A DNA stretch of 64,000 bases, from contig NZ_SOPW01000008.1 of assembly GCF_004402015.1 (NCBI RefSeq), forward strand, positions 62,001 to 126,000, read 5' to 3'. Source of the stretch: Filobacillus milosensis (GTDB lineage Bacteria > Bacillota > Bacilli > Bacillales > Alkalibacillaceae). Position 1 is the first letter of the stretch, and every line of letters begins with the position of its first letter. The translations under genes were made by a program, and so were the position numbers. The notes under the pieces were generated by a model, which ran no database searches, was not told the DNA's origin, and saw only the letters and a program-made list of their open reading frames with translations. Positions 36,462-44,676 of the stretch are shown here, in pieces.

Positions 36462-36998
36462 TTATTCAATTAAGCCTAAGTACAGATACCCCATCAGTAA
36501 TGACAAAGCAATACCTAAGAATAATAACCTCCCTAGCCAAGGATTATAACTATCACCGTTTTCATACTTTTCTTTATTATTTTTAGCATGTATGTATCCT
36601 TGAAGAGTCCAAAACCAAGAATACCCGCCAGTCATAAGAAAAATAACAAAATACAAACTAGGTATTATTTTACTGGTTAGTAGCACCATAACAAAGAATA
36701 CAGTGGTGTACCCAATCGATAACCAACCAAACATCTTAAGAACAATTCCTCTTGGAAATCCATTTCCTAATTCTTCACTTTTATGATGAAATTTAACGGA
36801 CAGCATGATATTAAGAATTAATCCCCCCAAAAACATGACAACAGAAGAAATAAGATAGTAATCAGTTGTTGGAATCCTATAATAAATCCACATCAATGGT
36901 AAACATACAGTGGCAAAGATCAAGGAAAAATACAGCATGATTATAAGGAAGGCTATTTTATGCAATAGTCTTTCAACCACCAAAGCCAGAATAAGCAA
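36462..36998 (-). CDS. Hypothetical multi-pass membrane protein
   Basis: Up to 178 residues with about five membrane helices (IAFLIIMLYFSLIFATVCLP, LISSVVMFLGGLILNIML and others). The start is uncertain: TTG 36998 sits very close to an AAAGGGG site; an internal ATG near 36938 is possible. No family recognised. Confidence 0.6.
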   Translation of the reverse strand: MLILALVVERLLHKIAFLIIMLYFSLIFATVCLPLMWIYYRIPTTDYYLISSVVMFLGGLILNIMLSVKFHHKSEELGNGFPRGIVLKMFGWLSIGYTTVFFVMVLLTSKIIPSLYFVIFLMTGGYSWFWTLQGYIHAKNNKEKYENGDSYNPWLGRLLFLGIALSLLMGYLYLGLIE

Positions 36999-37133
36999 CC
37001 CCTTTCACCTTTAGCGAAATTCTAGAAACAACATTATATACATGTGGTATAAGATTTTTTTGTATTCATATCCTAAAATTCACGACACCCTCTTGAGAAA
37101 CTATAACCTGCAACGATCAAAAAAGTGTCATCT

Positions 37134-37478
37134 TTATTCATTCCTTCGTTGACTAGAAACCCGAATTAATGTAAAAGCCTGATATGCGGTTAGATCCATA
37201 ATCTTCTGCAAAAGTTCTTTCTTATTAACATTCAATCTAGTTACTAGCAATTCTTCAGGGGTTACAGCATCTACTTGGTTCATTAACCTTTCTTTAAAAG
37301 AAATACCATTTGAGGGTTGGCTGCCACTCCATTTTACTTTCACCAAATTTATTTCATCGTCAGTAAAAAGCGAAAGTATTTCTTTTTCAGTTCTAGCAGC
37401 CATTCTTGCAGCCGCCTGAAGTTGTTTATTGATAAAATCAACTTGGCTTTTTGTATATGATTGGGATTGACTCTCCAT
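37134..37478 (-). CDS. Hypothetical helical protein
   Basis: A 114-residue protein starting at ATG 37478 (GGGAGG site). Helical, with an Ala-rich coiled segment (INKQLQAAARMAARTEKEIL) and a possible C-terminal basic tail. No family recognised. Confidence 0.6.
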   Translation of the reverse strand: MESQSQSYTKSQVDFINKQLQAAARMAARTEKEILSLFTDDEINLVKVKWSGSQPSNGISFKERLMNQVDAVTPEELLVTRLNVNKKELLQKIMDLTAYQAFTLIRVSSQRRNE

Positions 37479-37518
37479 TGAACCTGTACCTCCCTCTTTT
37501 TTATTTGTTAGCAACCTT

Positions 37519-37854
37519 CTACTGAATAATTTCCGTAAGGTAGCCAATAGGAACATCAACATCACTGTGTAAGTCTACTGTTTTCTTTATAATGCTAAAC
37601 TCTAGCCCAAACTTTTTGCATAAGTTTGAAAACCTTTTGAAGTTCTCCCAATTCCCTAGTTCCTCATAGTCATAGAGCAATACCCTATCTATAACTGCTA
37701 AATCCATAGACTTAAAATGAAGTTCCAAAAGATTAAGATCAACCATTAAGTACATTTCTAGTTTTCTGTCAAACAATCTTGCATGGTCCTGTAACATTTC
37801 TGTTATTTCTGAGTATCTTTCTCTTTTAAATGTTAATCCAATGTACATTCCCAA
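37519..37854 (-). CDS. Small resolvase-fold-like protein
   Basis: A 111-residue protein (MYIGLTFKRERYSEITEML, then VIDRVLLYDYEELGNWENFKRFSNLCKKFGLEFSII). The strand-helix order and the YDYEELG segment resemble the DRLxR region of recombinase N-terminal domains, again without catalytic Ser/Arg. Start TTG 37854 has GAGGTG upstream; ATG 37848 is an alternative. Confidence 0.55.
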   Translation of the reverse strand: MGMYIGLTFKRERYSEITEMLQDHARLFDRKLEMYLMVDLNLLELHFKSMDLAVIDRVLLYDYEELGNWENFKRFSNLCKKFGLEFSIIKKTVDLHSDVDVPIGYLTEIIQ

Positions 37855-38264
37855 ATTATCACCTCAAAATTATATTTGATGACTATTATAGCGCGAATCT
37901 AATCATCTTAAAGTTTTTTATCTATTAAAGAGGTAAGGTGTTTTATTCGTAGATAAAAATATCTTATAAATAACAGGAATCTAATTTGCAATTAAAAAAT
38001 TTGATTTAAAAACTACAAAAATGGTTCTAGATAGAAATGTCTTAAATTCGTCCAAAAATCAGGAGAATCAGGGGAAATTGGGGATTTGGATTAAATGTCG
38101 TTTAAAACCTATTTTTTTCTGTTTTTTTCTATAGGATTATTTTTTTTGATTTTAATTCTCTATATCATGTATTTTTTTCATCTATAATGGTATTTTATTT
38201 GTTACCAAGAATTCAGAAAAGAAATTTCCTAATTATTGATTCTCATTCTTATTTATTAACTGTT

Positions 38265-38319
38265 ATTATTAATAGTTTTATTGATTATAATGATTTCACT
38301 CAATAAAACTATTAATAAT
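38265..38319. repeat. Perfect 20-bp inverted repeat in a gene-free stretch
   Basis: ATTATTAATAGTTTTATTGA (38265-38284) and its exact complement (38300-38319) flank a 15-base spacer. The whole 37855-38376 interval has no coding frame and is extremely AT-rich. With a recombinase and a replication-type gene nearby it could be an origin, a partition site or a strand-transfer site. It is too AT-rich and lacks a T tract to be called a terminator. Confidence 0.55.
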
Positions 38320-38376
38320 TATAAATAAACATTATTTTCATTAGAAAGGTTAACCTTCATTATTAATAAATATTAA

Positions 38377-38402
38377 AAGAGCGCTCAATAAACTGAACGC
38401 TC
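38377..38402 (-). terminator. Terminator after the tyrosine recombinase
   Basis: GAGCGTTCAG...TTGAGCGCTC hairpin followed by T residues on the minus strand, just after the recombinase stop. Confidence 0.7.
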
Positions 38403-38405
38403 AAA

Positions 38406-39305
38406 TTAAAACTCTGTACGTTTCAAAGCATTTTGCAACTCCTGAATCGAAGGAGTGACATAAACCCTAGTAGTCTCAATACTACTATGACCAGCAAGTT
38501 CCGCAATAGATTGGATTTCTACACCATGCTGCGCTAACTGTTTGCAGTATGTGTGCCTTAGTGAGTGAGGAGTTATTTCAATCCCTAGTTGATCACTATA
38601 TTTCTTAAAAATATGCTGTACGGCTCGTGTAGTAATATGATTACATTTACTGCTCATTAGTAAATAATCGGATTCTTGATCTCTTACCTCTAACCAGTTG
38701 ACAATTGCCTCCTTAGTATTTTCTGTCAAAGGTATGATTCTGTGTTTATTCCCCTTGCCATTTACATTGACAATGTTTGTTTGGAAGTCAATATCAGCAA
38801 TTTTAACATTACAAATCTCCTGTACTCGAAGTCCTAAATTCACAGCCATATAAACTATGGTTTGATGAAGCATACCCTTTTTGTGGTTTTGTTGCTTAGT
38901 TAACTCAATAGCATGTAGTAACTTACCAACTTCTTTTCTTGTAAGCCAACGTATGTTATTCTGTTTTTGAATCTTTTTGATTTTAATGTTACTGGAAAGA
39001 TTAACATTGGTTGATCCGATAGTTACTAAAAATTCCGCCCATTTCATTAACGCAACCAATCTTCTATTGATTGTTGCTGGAGCAATTGATTCATCTAATT
39101 TAAGTTGACGTTCATAATCCTTCAAATCAATAGAAGTAAGCATAGATATTAAATGAGGTGGATCATATCTTTGATGAACCCATTTAAAGAAGTGGTTTAG
39201 ATCTTGAGAGTAACTTTTAATAGTGTTTAAACTTTTATCATTTTCTAGAAGATGCGTTTTGAAACTTTCAAGTGATTGTGAAATAGTGGCTGGAACCGCG
39301 TTCAT
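38406..39305 (-). CDS. Tyrosine recombinase (XerC/D or TnpI-like)
   Basis: A 299-residue integrase. N-terminal SAM-like DNA-binding domain (LLENDKSLNTIKSYSQDLNHFFKW), then the catalytic domain with Arg in LGLRVQEIC, Lys in GKGNKHR, HSLRH, AGHSS and the nucleophile Tyr in TRVYVTP, all present. ATG 39305 has a GGGAGG site. Four copies of a recognition-like motif lie directly upstream. The arrangement recalls cointegrate or multimer resolution systems of Bacillus plasmids and Tn4430 (TnpI). Confidence 0.92.
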   Translation of the reverse strand: MNAVPATISQSLESFKTHLLENDKSLNTIKSYSQDLNHFFKWVHQRYDPPHLISMLTSIDLKDYERQLKLDESIAPATINRRLVALMKWAEFLVTIGSTNVNLSSNIKIKKIQKQNNIRWLTRKEVGKLLHAIELTKQQNHKKGMLHQTIVYMAVNLGLRVQEICNVKIADIDFQTNIVNVNGKGNKHRIIPLTENTKEAIVNWLEVRDQESDYLLMSSKCNHITTRAVQHIFKKYSDQLGIEITPHSLRHTYCKQLAQHGVEIQSIAELAGHSSIETTRVYVTPSIQELQNALKRTEF

Positions 39306-39325
39306 AATAACAATCCTCCCTGCTA

Positions 39326-39446
39326 TGTTATACGACGAAAAAAGTGTTTCTTTTATAGGTGTTATGCGACGAGAAAATATATGATAATAAAGCACCCTTG
39401 TCGCATAAACCATATTATCTGACAAAACTTATTTGGTCGTATTATA
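39326..39446. other. Four-motif recombination site of the tyrosine recombinase
   Basis: Motif TGTTATRCGACGA occurs twice forward (39326-39338, 39360-39372) and twice inverted and degenerate (TTGTCGCATAAAC 39398-39410; TGGTCGTATTATA from 39434). This forward-forward-inverted-inverted array of about 120 bp abuts the recombinase start. Tn4430's internal resolution site has a comparable size and number of TnpI motifs. It probably also carries the recombinase promoter, allowing autorepression. Confidence 0.65.
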
Positions 39447-39653
39447 GCGCGTTTTAAACCGTTTGCCAGCACTTTTTACTTCTCCACCACTCACTATATA
39501 CCAAAATATGGATACCAACCGCAAAAAGAAAAAATTCCCCTCTTTTAACATTAACTCCCACTCTTCAGAAATCTTTCTACCATCATCGATTAGTCCCTTT
39601 TTAAATAACGCAATGTAAATATGTTTAATATAATTAAAAAGAATTGCACACAA
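39429..39653 (-). CDS. Doubtful small ORF
   Basis: 74 codons overlapping the recombination site. The middle (GLIDDGRKISEEWELMLKEG) looks protein-like, but there is no good ribosome site or ATG, and the end overlaps the fourth recombinase motif. It may be a remnant of a gene. Confidence 0.25.
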   Translation of the reverse strand: MCAILFNYIKHIYIALFKKGLIDDGRKISEEWELMLKEGNFFFLRLVSIFWYIVSGGEVKSAGKRFKTRYNTTK

Positions 39654-39840
39654 GTACTTAATTATTATTCTTTCTTATCAATTAAAGTATTTATAAGAAT
39701 ATCATGTGTAATAATGGTTTTCATATTTTCATAGAAACCCACTACAATTATCTCGAAACATACTCACCACGTCTTTTTCTTTTTATGCTATAACAAATGT
39801 AAGCCATTTAATTTGGCAAAATGAAAGGAGATGATGATTA

Positions 39841-39897
39841 ATGAAAGACAATATCTATAATCAATTACACTTTGAACTAAACGAGCAACTAGATTAA
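39841..39897 (+). CDS. Possible 18-residue leader peptide
   Basis: ATG 39841 follows a strong AAAGGAG site and reads MKDNIYNQLHFELNEQLD before two stop codons. It lies 140 bases upstream of the primase gene. It could be a leader peptide coupling or limiting expression of the downstream replication gene, or chance. No other gene is seen in 39654-40038. Confidence 0.35.
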   Translation: MKDNIYNQLHFELNEQLD

Positions 39898-40038
39898 TAA
39901 AAAATGATGATGGGATATATTACATAATGGAACTTCTTACAAAAAAAATTTAATTGATATAAATCTAAGGAACATAAAACAATTGAATTCAGGGAGGAAT
40001 GACCAATTATGACAGATTAAAGAGAAGGGTGTGTTTTT

Positions 40039-41499
40039 ATGAGCGATATTAATCAAATAGTTGAAAAATTGAAGCAGTTGTTTATAACGGTTAGATACAA
40101 ATATATCAAACTTAATGAGGATGGTAGTTACCATACATTCAATATTTATAATAACGACAAACATGTAAGTCTTAATGATGGATTTTTGAAATCTCATATA
40201 CTGCAGCAAAGTACTTACGGCATTTTTTGCAGGAAAACACATACAAAATTTATCACTTTTGATGTGGATGTTCCATTTATACCGGAGGCTAAAAAAGTAG
40301 TATTGGCTCTCTATGAGTCTTTAAACACTCTCGGAATCCCTACGGACAAAATTTTCACCAGTTGGAGCGGTACAAAGGGATATCATGTTGACGTTTATTT
40401 TTCAGAGGAAATCCCTTACAATTCAATGAAGGTACTTTTTAACGCAGCAGTTTCAATTACATATAACTTACTAGATGGAAAAATAAATGGGAAAATCGAA
40501 CTTCGACCAACACCTACTCAGGGGCTGAAACTTCCCCTCGGTATCAATCATAAAAATCGGGATAAAAGTAGTAATGTCTGCTGGTATGTTGACGTGCAAA
40601 ATAATTTTACTACTATTCAATCCTTTGATTATTTTTTAAGTATTGAACCCATGAACGCTGAATATTTGAAGGATTTAATATCGGATTTACATGAAGATGA
40701 CGAGGAAGTACCAAATATAAAAGTTGATAGTAAAGAAATAGAAAACACTGCTCTGGGGAACTTGGATCTTTCAGAAGATACACTGGATTCCTTAGAAGAT
40801 TTATACAAGAATGGATTAAAGAGGCCGGGTACTAGAAATGCTGTTACTTGTAAACTGGCTGTTTATTTTAACACTTTAAAGGAAAGCAAATCTGAATGTG
40901 AACAAAAACTACAGCAATGGATGGAGCGGCAAGATAGAGCATTTTTCAAGACTCCACTTGAAGAATGTTTTAAAGAAATAGCGAGAATCGTTAATTTAGT
41001 TTTTAAAAAAAATGTTGTGTTTTCCAAAGGCTTAACAAAAATTATTGTATCCAGAAGTGAAATGTTAACATTGTATCAGTACCCAAAAAAATTTCACAAA
41101 ACACTTTTTGCTTTATTAATTCACTCAAAACGATTTGCAGATAGAAATTATGAGTTTTTTATGACTTATGAACAAATTGCATTGGGTGCTCAATGCTCTG
41201 TCAAAACAGCCATAAACCATATTAAGATACTTGAGCAAGAGAACATAATTAGAGTTACAAGATCACCCAAATATTTAAGAGGAAACAAACCTGAAAGCCA
41301 TCCGAATTTTTATGCACTTGATCTAAATTGGCTAAATGCAGACAAGGAAGTTTCAATTGGTGTGAGAGCGGATAATGTAAAGTCCTATCATGATATAAAA
41401 ATTAAACTTATTTTGGAGATATTCCCAAATAATGAATGGTGGAATATTAGTAAAATATTGAATACAGCAATAGTAAAACAACATAAGAATAATAATTAA
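40039..41499 (+). CDS. AEP-type primase, probable replication protein
   Basis: A 486-residue protein. The first part is an archaeo-eukaryotic primase fold: metal ligands Asp75 and Asp77 in FDVDVPF and the nucleotide-binding SGTKGYHVDVYF (110-121), followed by the ELRPTPTQGLKLPLG block. The C-terminal third holds a winged-helix segment (YEQIALGAQCSVKTAINHIKILEQENII), as in plasmid initiators. It could prime or initiate replication of a plasmid or integrated element. The start has a GAAGGGTG site. An isolated position and a strong terminator downstream are consistent with that role. Confidence 0.8.
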   Translation: MSDINQIVEKLKQLFITVRYKYIKLNEDGSYHTFNIYNNDKHVSLNDGFLKSHILQQSTYGIFCRKTHTKFITFDVDVPFIPEAKKVVLALYESLNTLGIPTDKIFTSWSGTKGYHVDVYFSEEIPYNSMKVLFNAAVSITYNLLDGKINGKIELRPTPTQGLKLPLGINHKNRDKSSNVCWYVDVQNNFTTIQSFDYFLSIEPMNAEYLKDLISDLHEDDEEVPNIKVDSKEIENTALGNLDLSEDTLDSLEDLYKNGLKRPGTRNAVTCKLAVYFNTLKESKSECEQKLQQWMERQDRAFFKTPLEECFKEIARIVNLVFKKNVVFSKGLTKIIVSRSEMLTLYQYPKKFHKTLFALLIHSKRFADRNYEFFMTYEQIALGAQCSVKTAINHIKILEQENIIRVTRSPKYLRGNKPESHPNFYALDLNWLNADKEVSIGVRADNVKSYHDIKIKLILEIFPNNEWWNISKILNTAIVKQHKNNN

Positions 41500-41566
41500 G
41501 TACTTGTATGGGATTTTTTTCAGACATATTATTCATATCGTTATATATAAAATATTAACAATACCA

Positions 41567-41619
41567 AGACAAATAAAAGCGTGTAAAACTAACCTGTAGT
41601 TCACACGCTTTTATTTGTC
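41567..41619. terminator. Strong bidirectional hairpin terminator
   Basis: AAGACAAATAAAAGCGTGT and its exact complement (19-base arms) flank a 15-base loop. It lies between the primase gene and the leftward gene at 41940. The 41620-41939 stretch holds nothing else recognisable. Confidence 0.8.
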
Positions 41620-41939
41620 TTTATTCTTTACAAAGAAAGGAATACACCACAAATTACAGCAAAAGAGAGTCACAAAAAGAAAAAACAAATAATATGTACC
41701 TTTAAAGAAAAAAGGATTAATTATTACATTCTACAGATACTTCCCTATACCTTTATTTTCATCAATATCATTTCTTATTTTTCTTCCACAAGTTTTCAAC
41801 ATTTGGGACTATTCTAGAGAGATAAAAACAAATGACCCCAAAAAACATCAATTATTGGTAACTTTTGTATTCAAATATTTAATTTCAACAAAACTCTTTG
41901 ATTTTGTTTCCGAACTTAACGTTTGAAACCAATTTTATA

Positions 41940-42641
41940 TTATTTCGAACCTACTTGCTCTAAATGTTTATCCATTTCAAACAGGGTTCCTGCTTCCTTA
42001 TTTACAGAGAGAATCTTCCCGTCAATGTTATATCCTTCATCAATTCGTAAGCCGGGTTCCTCTTCTTTTAATAACTCTAAACATTTATATGTAGAGATAA
42101 GTTGTCCTCTACAAAATTCAATAAAACTCTCATTCGACATACCATTAACAGAATAAATCTTTGAGTGTTCAACGCCAGCATAATATCCTGTTAATTCCTG
42201 CATAAGTGTATTAGAAAAGTATTGTGCACATTGTGCGTTTATTTCTTTCCAAGTATCTAATCCAGTGTGAACTACAATATGGCCTCTTGAAGTCCTGTCA
42301 ATTGAAACTCCACCACTATTAAAATAATGTCTCAATTTTTCCTTTAAATTTACTTGTTTTCCGTTTAACAGGTAGTATTGAGAAAAAACATATATAAAAG
42401 AATTCATATATATTTCACTATTAATCAAGTAAATTAGGTTCTTTTTCACAGTTTCTTCTTTGTTCTTCTTATCTTTATACTCATTATATGAATGCTCAAT
42501 TGTTTTATTTGAAGTCCTAGATAGGCTTCCTGTTAAATATACGTACACACCTGTAATAGATACCAATATAATATTTATCAGTACTGTAATTGCACCGTTA
42601 TTTTCATTTAGAAAATTCATAACTTCGTGAATATGTTTCAT
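41940..42641 (-). CDS. Hypothetical protein with N-terminal membrane helix
   Basis: A 233-residue protein; ATG 42641 has an AAAGGAG site. One membrane helix (ITVLINIILVSITGVYVYLTG) is followed by a long soluble, mostly helical domain of about 190 residues. No family recognised. Architecture is common among membrane-anchored small defence or signalling proteins, but no diagnostic motif is visible. Confidence 0.6.
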   Translation of the reverse strand: MKHIHEVMNFLNENNGAITVLINIILVSITGVYVYLTGSLSRTSNKTIEHSYNEYKDKKNKEETVKKNLIYLINSEIYMNSFIYVFSQYYLLNGKQVNLKEKLRHYFNSGGVSIDRTSRGHIVVHTGLDTWKEINAQCAQYFSNTLMQELTGYYAGVEHSKIYSVNGMSNESFIEFCRGQLISTYKCLELLKEEEPGLRIDEGYNIDGKILSVNKEAGTLFEMDKHLEQVGSK

Positions 42642-42669
42642 ATTGGTTGTTTCTCCTTTCCCCATTAGA

Positions 42670-42850
42670 AACATTTATTTTTGATATTGCGTGAACCATT
42701 TCTACTTTCAGGGAGTCCAAATGTTTTTTAAATTCATCATCAACTTCTTCTAAACAAGCAATACATTAAAGTTCTTTTGCTCTGCTGAATACCACATATT
42801 CAACTCTACAAGTATCTTGCTTGTCATCAAACCTCAATTACTTGTCCACT
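42670..42850 (-). pseudogene. Remnant of a UvrD-like helicase C-terminus
   Basis: One minus-strand frame reads TCRVEYVVFSRAKEL, an in-frame stop, then CIACLEEVDDEFKKHLDSLKVEMV. The VxSRAK block is a signature of the last motif of UvrD/Rep-type helicases. Upstream (about 42840-42920) another fragment, LQTDVVLVFAKSKNELKKW, also looks like decayed protein. The remainder of the 42642-43072 gap is noncoding. Confidence 0.5.
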
Positions 42851-43072
42851 TCCAGCCACTTTTTTAACTCATTCTTACTCTTTGCAAATACTAGAACAAC
42901 GTCAGTCTGTAATCCTTCCACCTTTTAACATTAGCATAAATTAGTAGGCAGTCTCTATAAAAATTACAGTTTTAAAGAGTCACCAAATATTTAAAACTGC
43001 CCAAAGATTAATATGTATTGGTTTTACCTCATTGAAGTGATATTCTTTTTATGTTAAGGGGGATTATTGAAA

Positions 43073-43819
43073 ATGTTCGATTATCAGGATTTAAGCGACT
43101 ACGAGAAGAAAATTATTCAATTAATTGGTGATAACATAAAGGTGCCACCGATAGAGGCACATACAGGTATTAAGAATAGAAAAAAGATATATGATGATTT
43201 CTTTCATAACAAAATTAGTGAAACGAAATTTGAAGACTTGTTAACTGAATTATACTATAAAGGTTTAATATCTTTTGTCCCAGCAGACATTTTCATGGTA
43301 GATAACCTAAAGGTTGATTCTCGTGAACAACTAAAAAACAACTACGAAAAGGGAGCAGAAAAAGGTTGGAGAGCACAAGATCCTTTTGTAAGATTGACTG
43401 AGCAAGGAGAAAGAACTATTACCGGTGACATGGTTTATCGGCAGTTACTTCAAGATGAAATGAATGAGAAATATGCAAGTATATCTAACCTAGTTGAAAA
43501 TATTGAACATAAGATTAATAACACACAAAACAAGTATATAGAAATGCTTGCAATATTTATTGCTGTATTTACAATCATTATTAGCAATACAGGGATTTTT
43601 ATCATGCTAAAAGAAACATCTTTTAGCGAGGGTATTTATATCACACTCTTAATTAATGGTACAATCCTTTTTGCAATTTGTTTTATTATTTTACTACTAA
43701 AAGGATTGATTTTAAATCAAACTTTAAGGTTTAGTCACTTTTTATTCTTTTTATTTCCACTTGTTATACTAGCATTCGGAGTGCTTACAATGAAATATCC
43801 CAATCTTTTGTTACCCTAG
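43073..43819 (+). CDS. Hypothetical protein with three C-terminal membrane helices
   Basis: A 248-residue protein: a soluble N-terminal half with a possible winged-helix region (LLTELYYKGLISFVP), a short coiled coil (YASISNLVENIEHKIN), then three membrane helices. ATG 43073 (AAGGGGG about 10 bases upstream) is chosen; TTG 43067 is an alternative. No family recognised. Divergent from the other anchored protein at 41940. Confidence 0.6.
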   Translation: MFDYQDLSDYEKKIIQLIGDNIKVPPIEAHTGIKNRKKIYDDFFHNKISETKFEDLLTELYYKGLISFVPADIFMVDNLKVDSREQLKNNYEKGAEKGWRAQDPFVRLTEQGERTITGDMVYRQLLQDEMNEKYASISNLVENIEHKINNTQNKYIEMLAIFIAVFTIIISNTGIFIMLKETSFSEGIYITLLINGTILFAICFIILLLKGLILNQTLRFSHFLFFLFPLVILAFGVLTMKYPNLLLP

Positions 43820-43849
43820 TCAAAAAATCCAATTAGAAAATCCTAAAAT

Positions 43850-43885
43850 TAAAATGCTCTATTTATTGGAGCATTTTAATTGCGT
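43850..43885 (+). terminator. Terminator
   Basis: AATTAAAATGCTC...GAGCATTTTAATT, a near-perfect hairpin after the three-helix protein gene. Confidence 0.75.
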
Positions 43886-43964
43886 TCATTCTTTCAATAC
43901 AACCTAACATAAGTATTTTCAAACATTCGTACTCCTGAAGTGGGGCCAATCCATTTTATTATTG

Positions 43965-44062
43965 CTATTTGGAGGTCCAACTAAGTTTAAACAAATAAAA
44001 CTGTTCCTCCAAATAGGTTCTCTGCATACAATGCATGTAGGTTAAGCAGAATATTTGGAGGT
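43965..44062 (+). promoter_or_regulatory. Possible ribosome-site-sequestering RNA switch
   Basis: CTATTTGGAGG (43965-43975), CCTCCAAATAG (44006-44016) and TATTTGGAGG (44052-44061) form a three-part set. The middle element is perfectly complementary to both outer ones, and the last one contains the ribosome binding site of the next gene. Alternative pairing would either hide or free that site. A small hairpin (TGCATACAATGCA) lies between. The ligand or signal is unknown; no known riboswitch class is recognised. Confidence 0.55.
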
Positions 44063-44068
44063 ATGGTA

Positions 44069-44584
44069 ATGAATAATTATGTAGAACAAATTTTGTCCCA
44101 TTGGGAAGGGAAACCTTTAGAGGGAGCACAAACCATGATACAAAAGTATGGTTACCCTCAAGAAGCGACGATGAGTAGGCTAACTTGGTATAATAATGGT
44201 CCGTGGAAACGCACCACTATCGATCGTGAGACAGTCCCACATAACTTTCCAACTCCTCACCAAGACTTTTTAGAACAAACCATAGATTATAAGGTACCCA
44301 TTCACTTATATGATGATGTTGCAGCCTTCGATGGAAGTGTATATTTAGACCGTACAAAAGGTGAAGCATCAGCAAAATGCCATAAGGAAGCAATGAATTT
44401 TTTATCTCTAAATTTGCTAAATGATATTGTTACTGGACAACGTGACGTACAAGGAGCAAAAACCTTCTATGCCCAAACGGCTTATATGTTTACTAAACAA
44501 AATATTTCTTCTCCATATACTGAAGGGTTACTTTTTCCAAAACAATTTAATACTGCAGACCCCGGCATAATTTATTTTAGATAG
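44069..44584 (+). CDS. Hypothetical protein upstream of a MerA-like gene
   Basis: A 171-residue soluble protein rich in Tyr, Thr and His (LTWYNNGPWKRTTIDRE, then HNFPTPHQDFLEQTIDYKVP). ATG 44069 lies 7 bases after GGAGG; ATG 44063 is too close. No family recognised. A single Cys and no signal peptide. A perfect 10-bp-arm terminator (44583-44612) begins at its stop codon, so it is transcribed separately from the MerA-like pseudogene. Confidence 0.7.
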   Translation: MNNYVEQILSHWEGKPLEGAQTMIQKYGYPQEATMSRLTWYNNGPWKRTTIDRETVPHNFPTPHQDFLEQTIDYKVPIHLYDDVAAFDGSVYLDRTKGEASAKCHKEAMNFLSLNLLNDIVTGQRDVQGAKTFYAQTAYMFTKQNISSPYTEGLLFPKQFNTADPGIIYFR

Positions 44585-44615
44585 AGTACCTAAATTTTAA
44601 TCTAGGTACTCTTTA
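44583..44615 (+). terminator. Terminator
   Basis: AGAGTACCTA and TAGGTACTCT arms with a 10-base loop and T residues, overlapping the stop codon. Confidence 0.85.
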
Positions 44616-44676
44616 ACGTTTACAATTATAAAAGTTGGGAAAACATAACCTAGGAATGAAAAGGAGGTTAATACAT

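Noticed and set aside
37890-37905. ATTATAGCGCG copy resembling the fourth recombinase motif
   Set aside because: It shares only the flanking ATTATAGCGCG with 39440 and lacks the GTCGCATAA core, so it is not counted as a recombination site.
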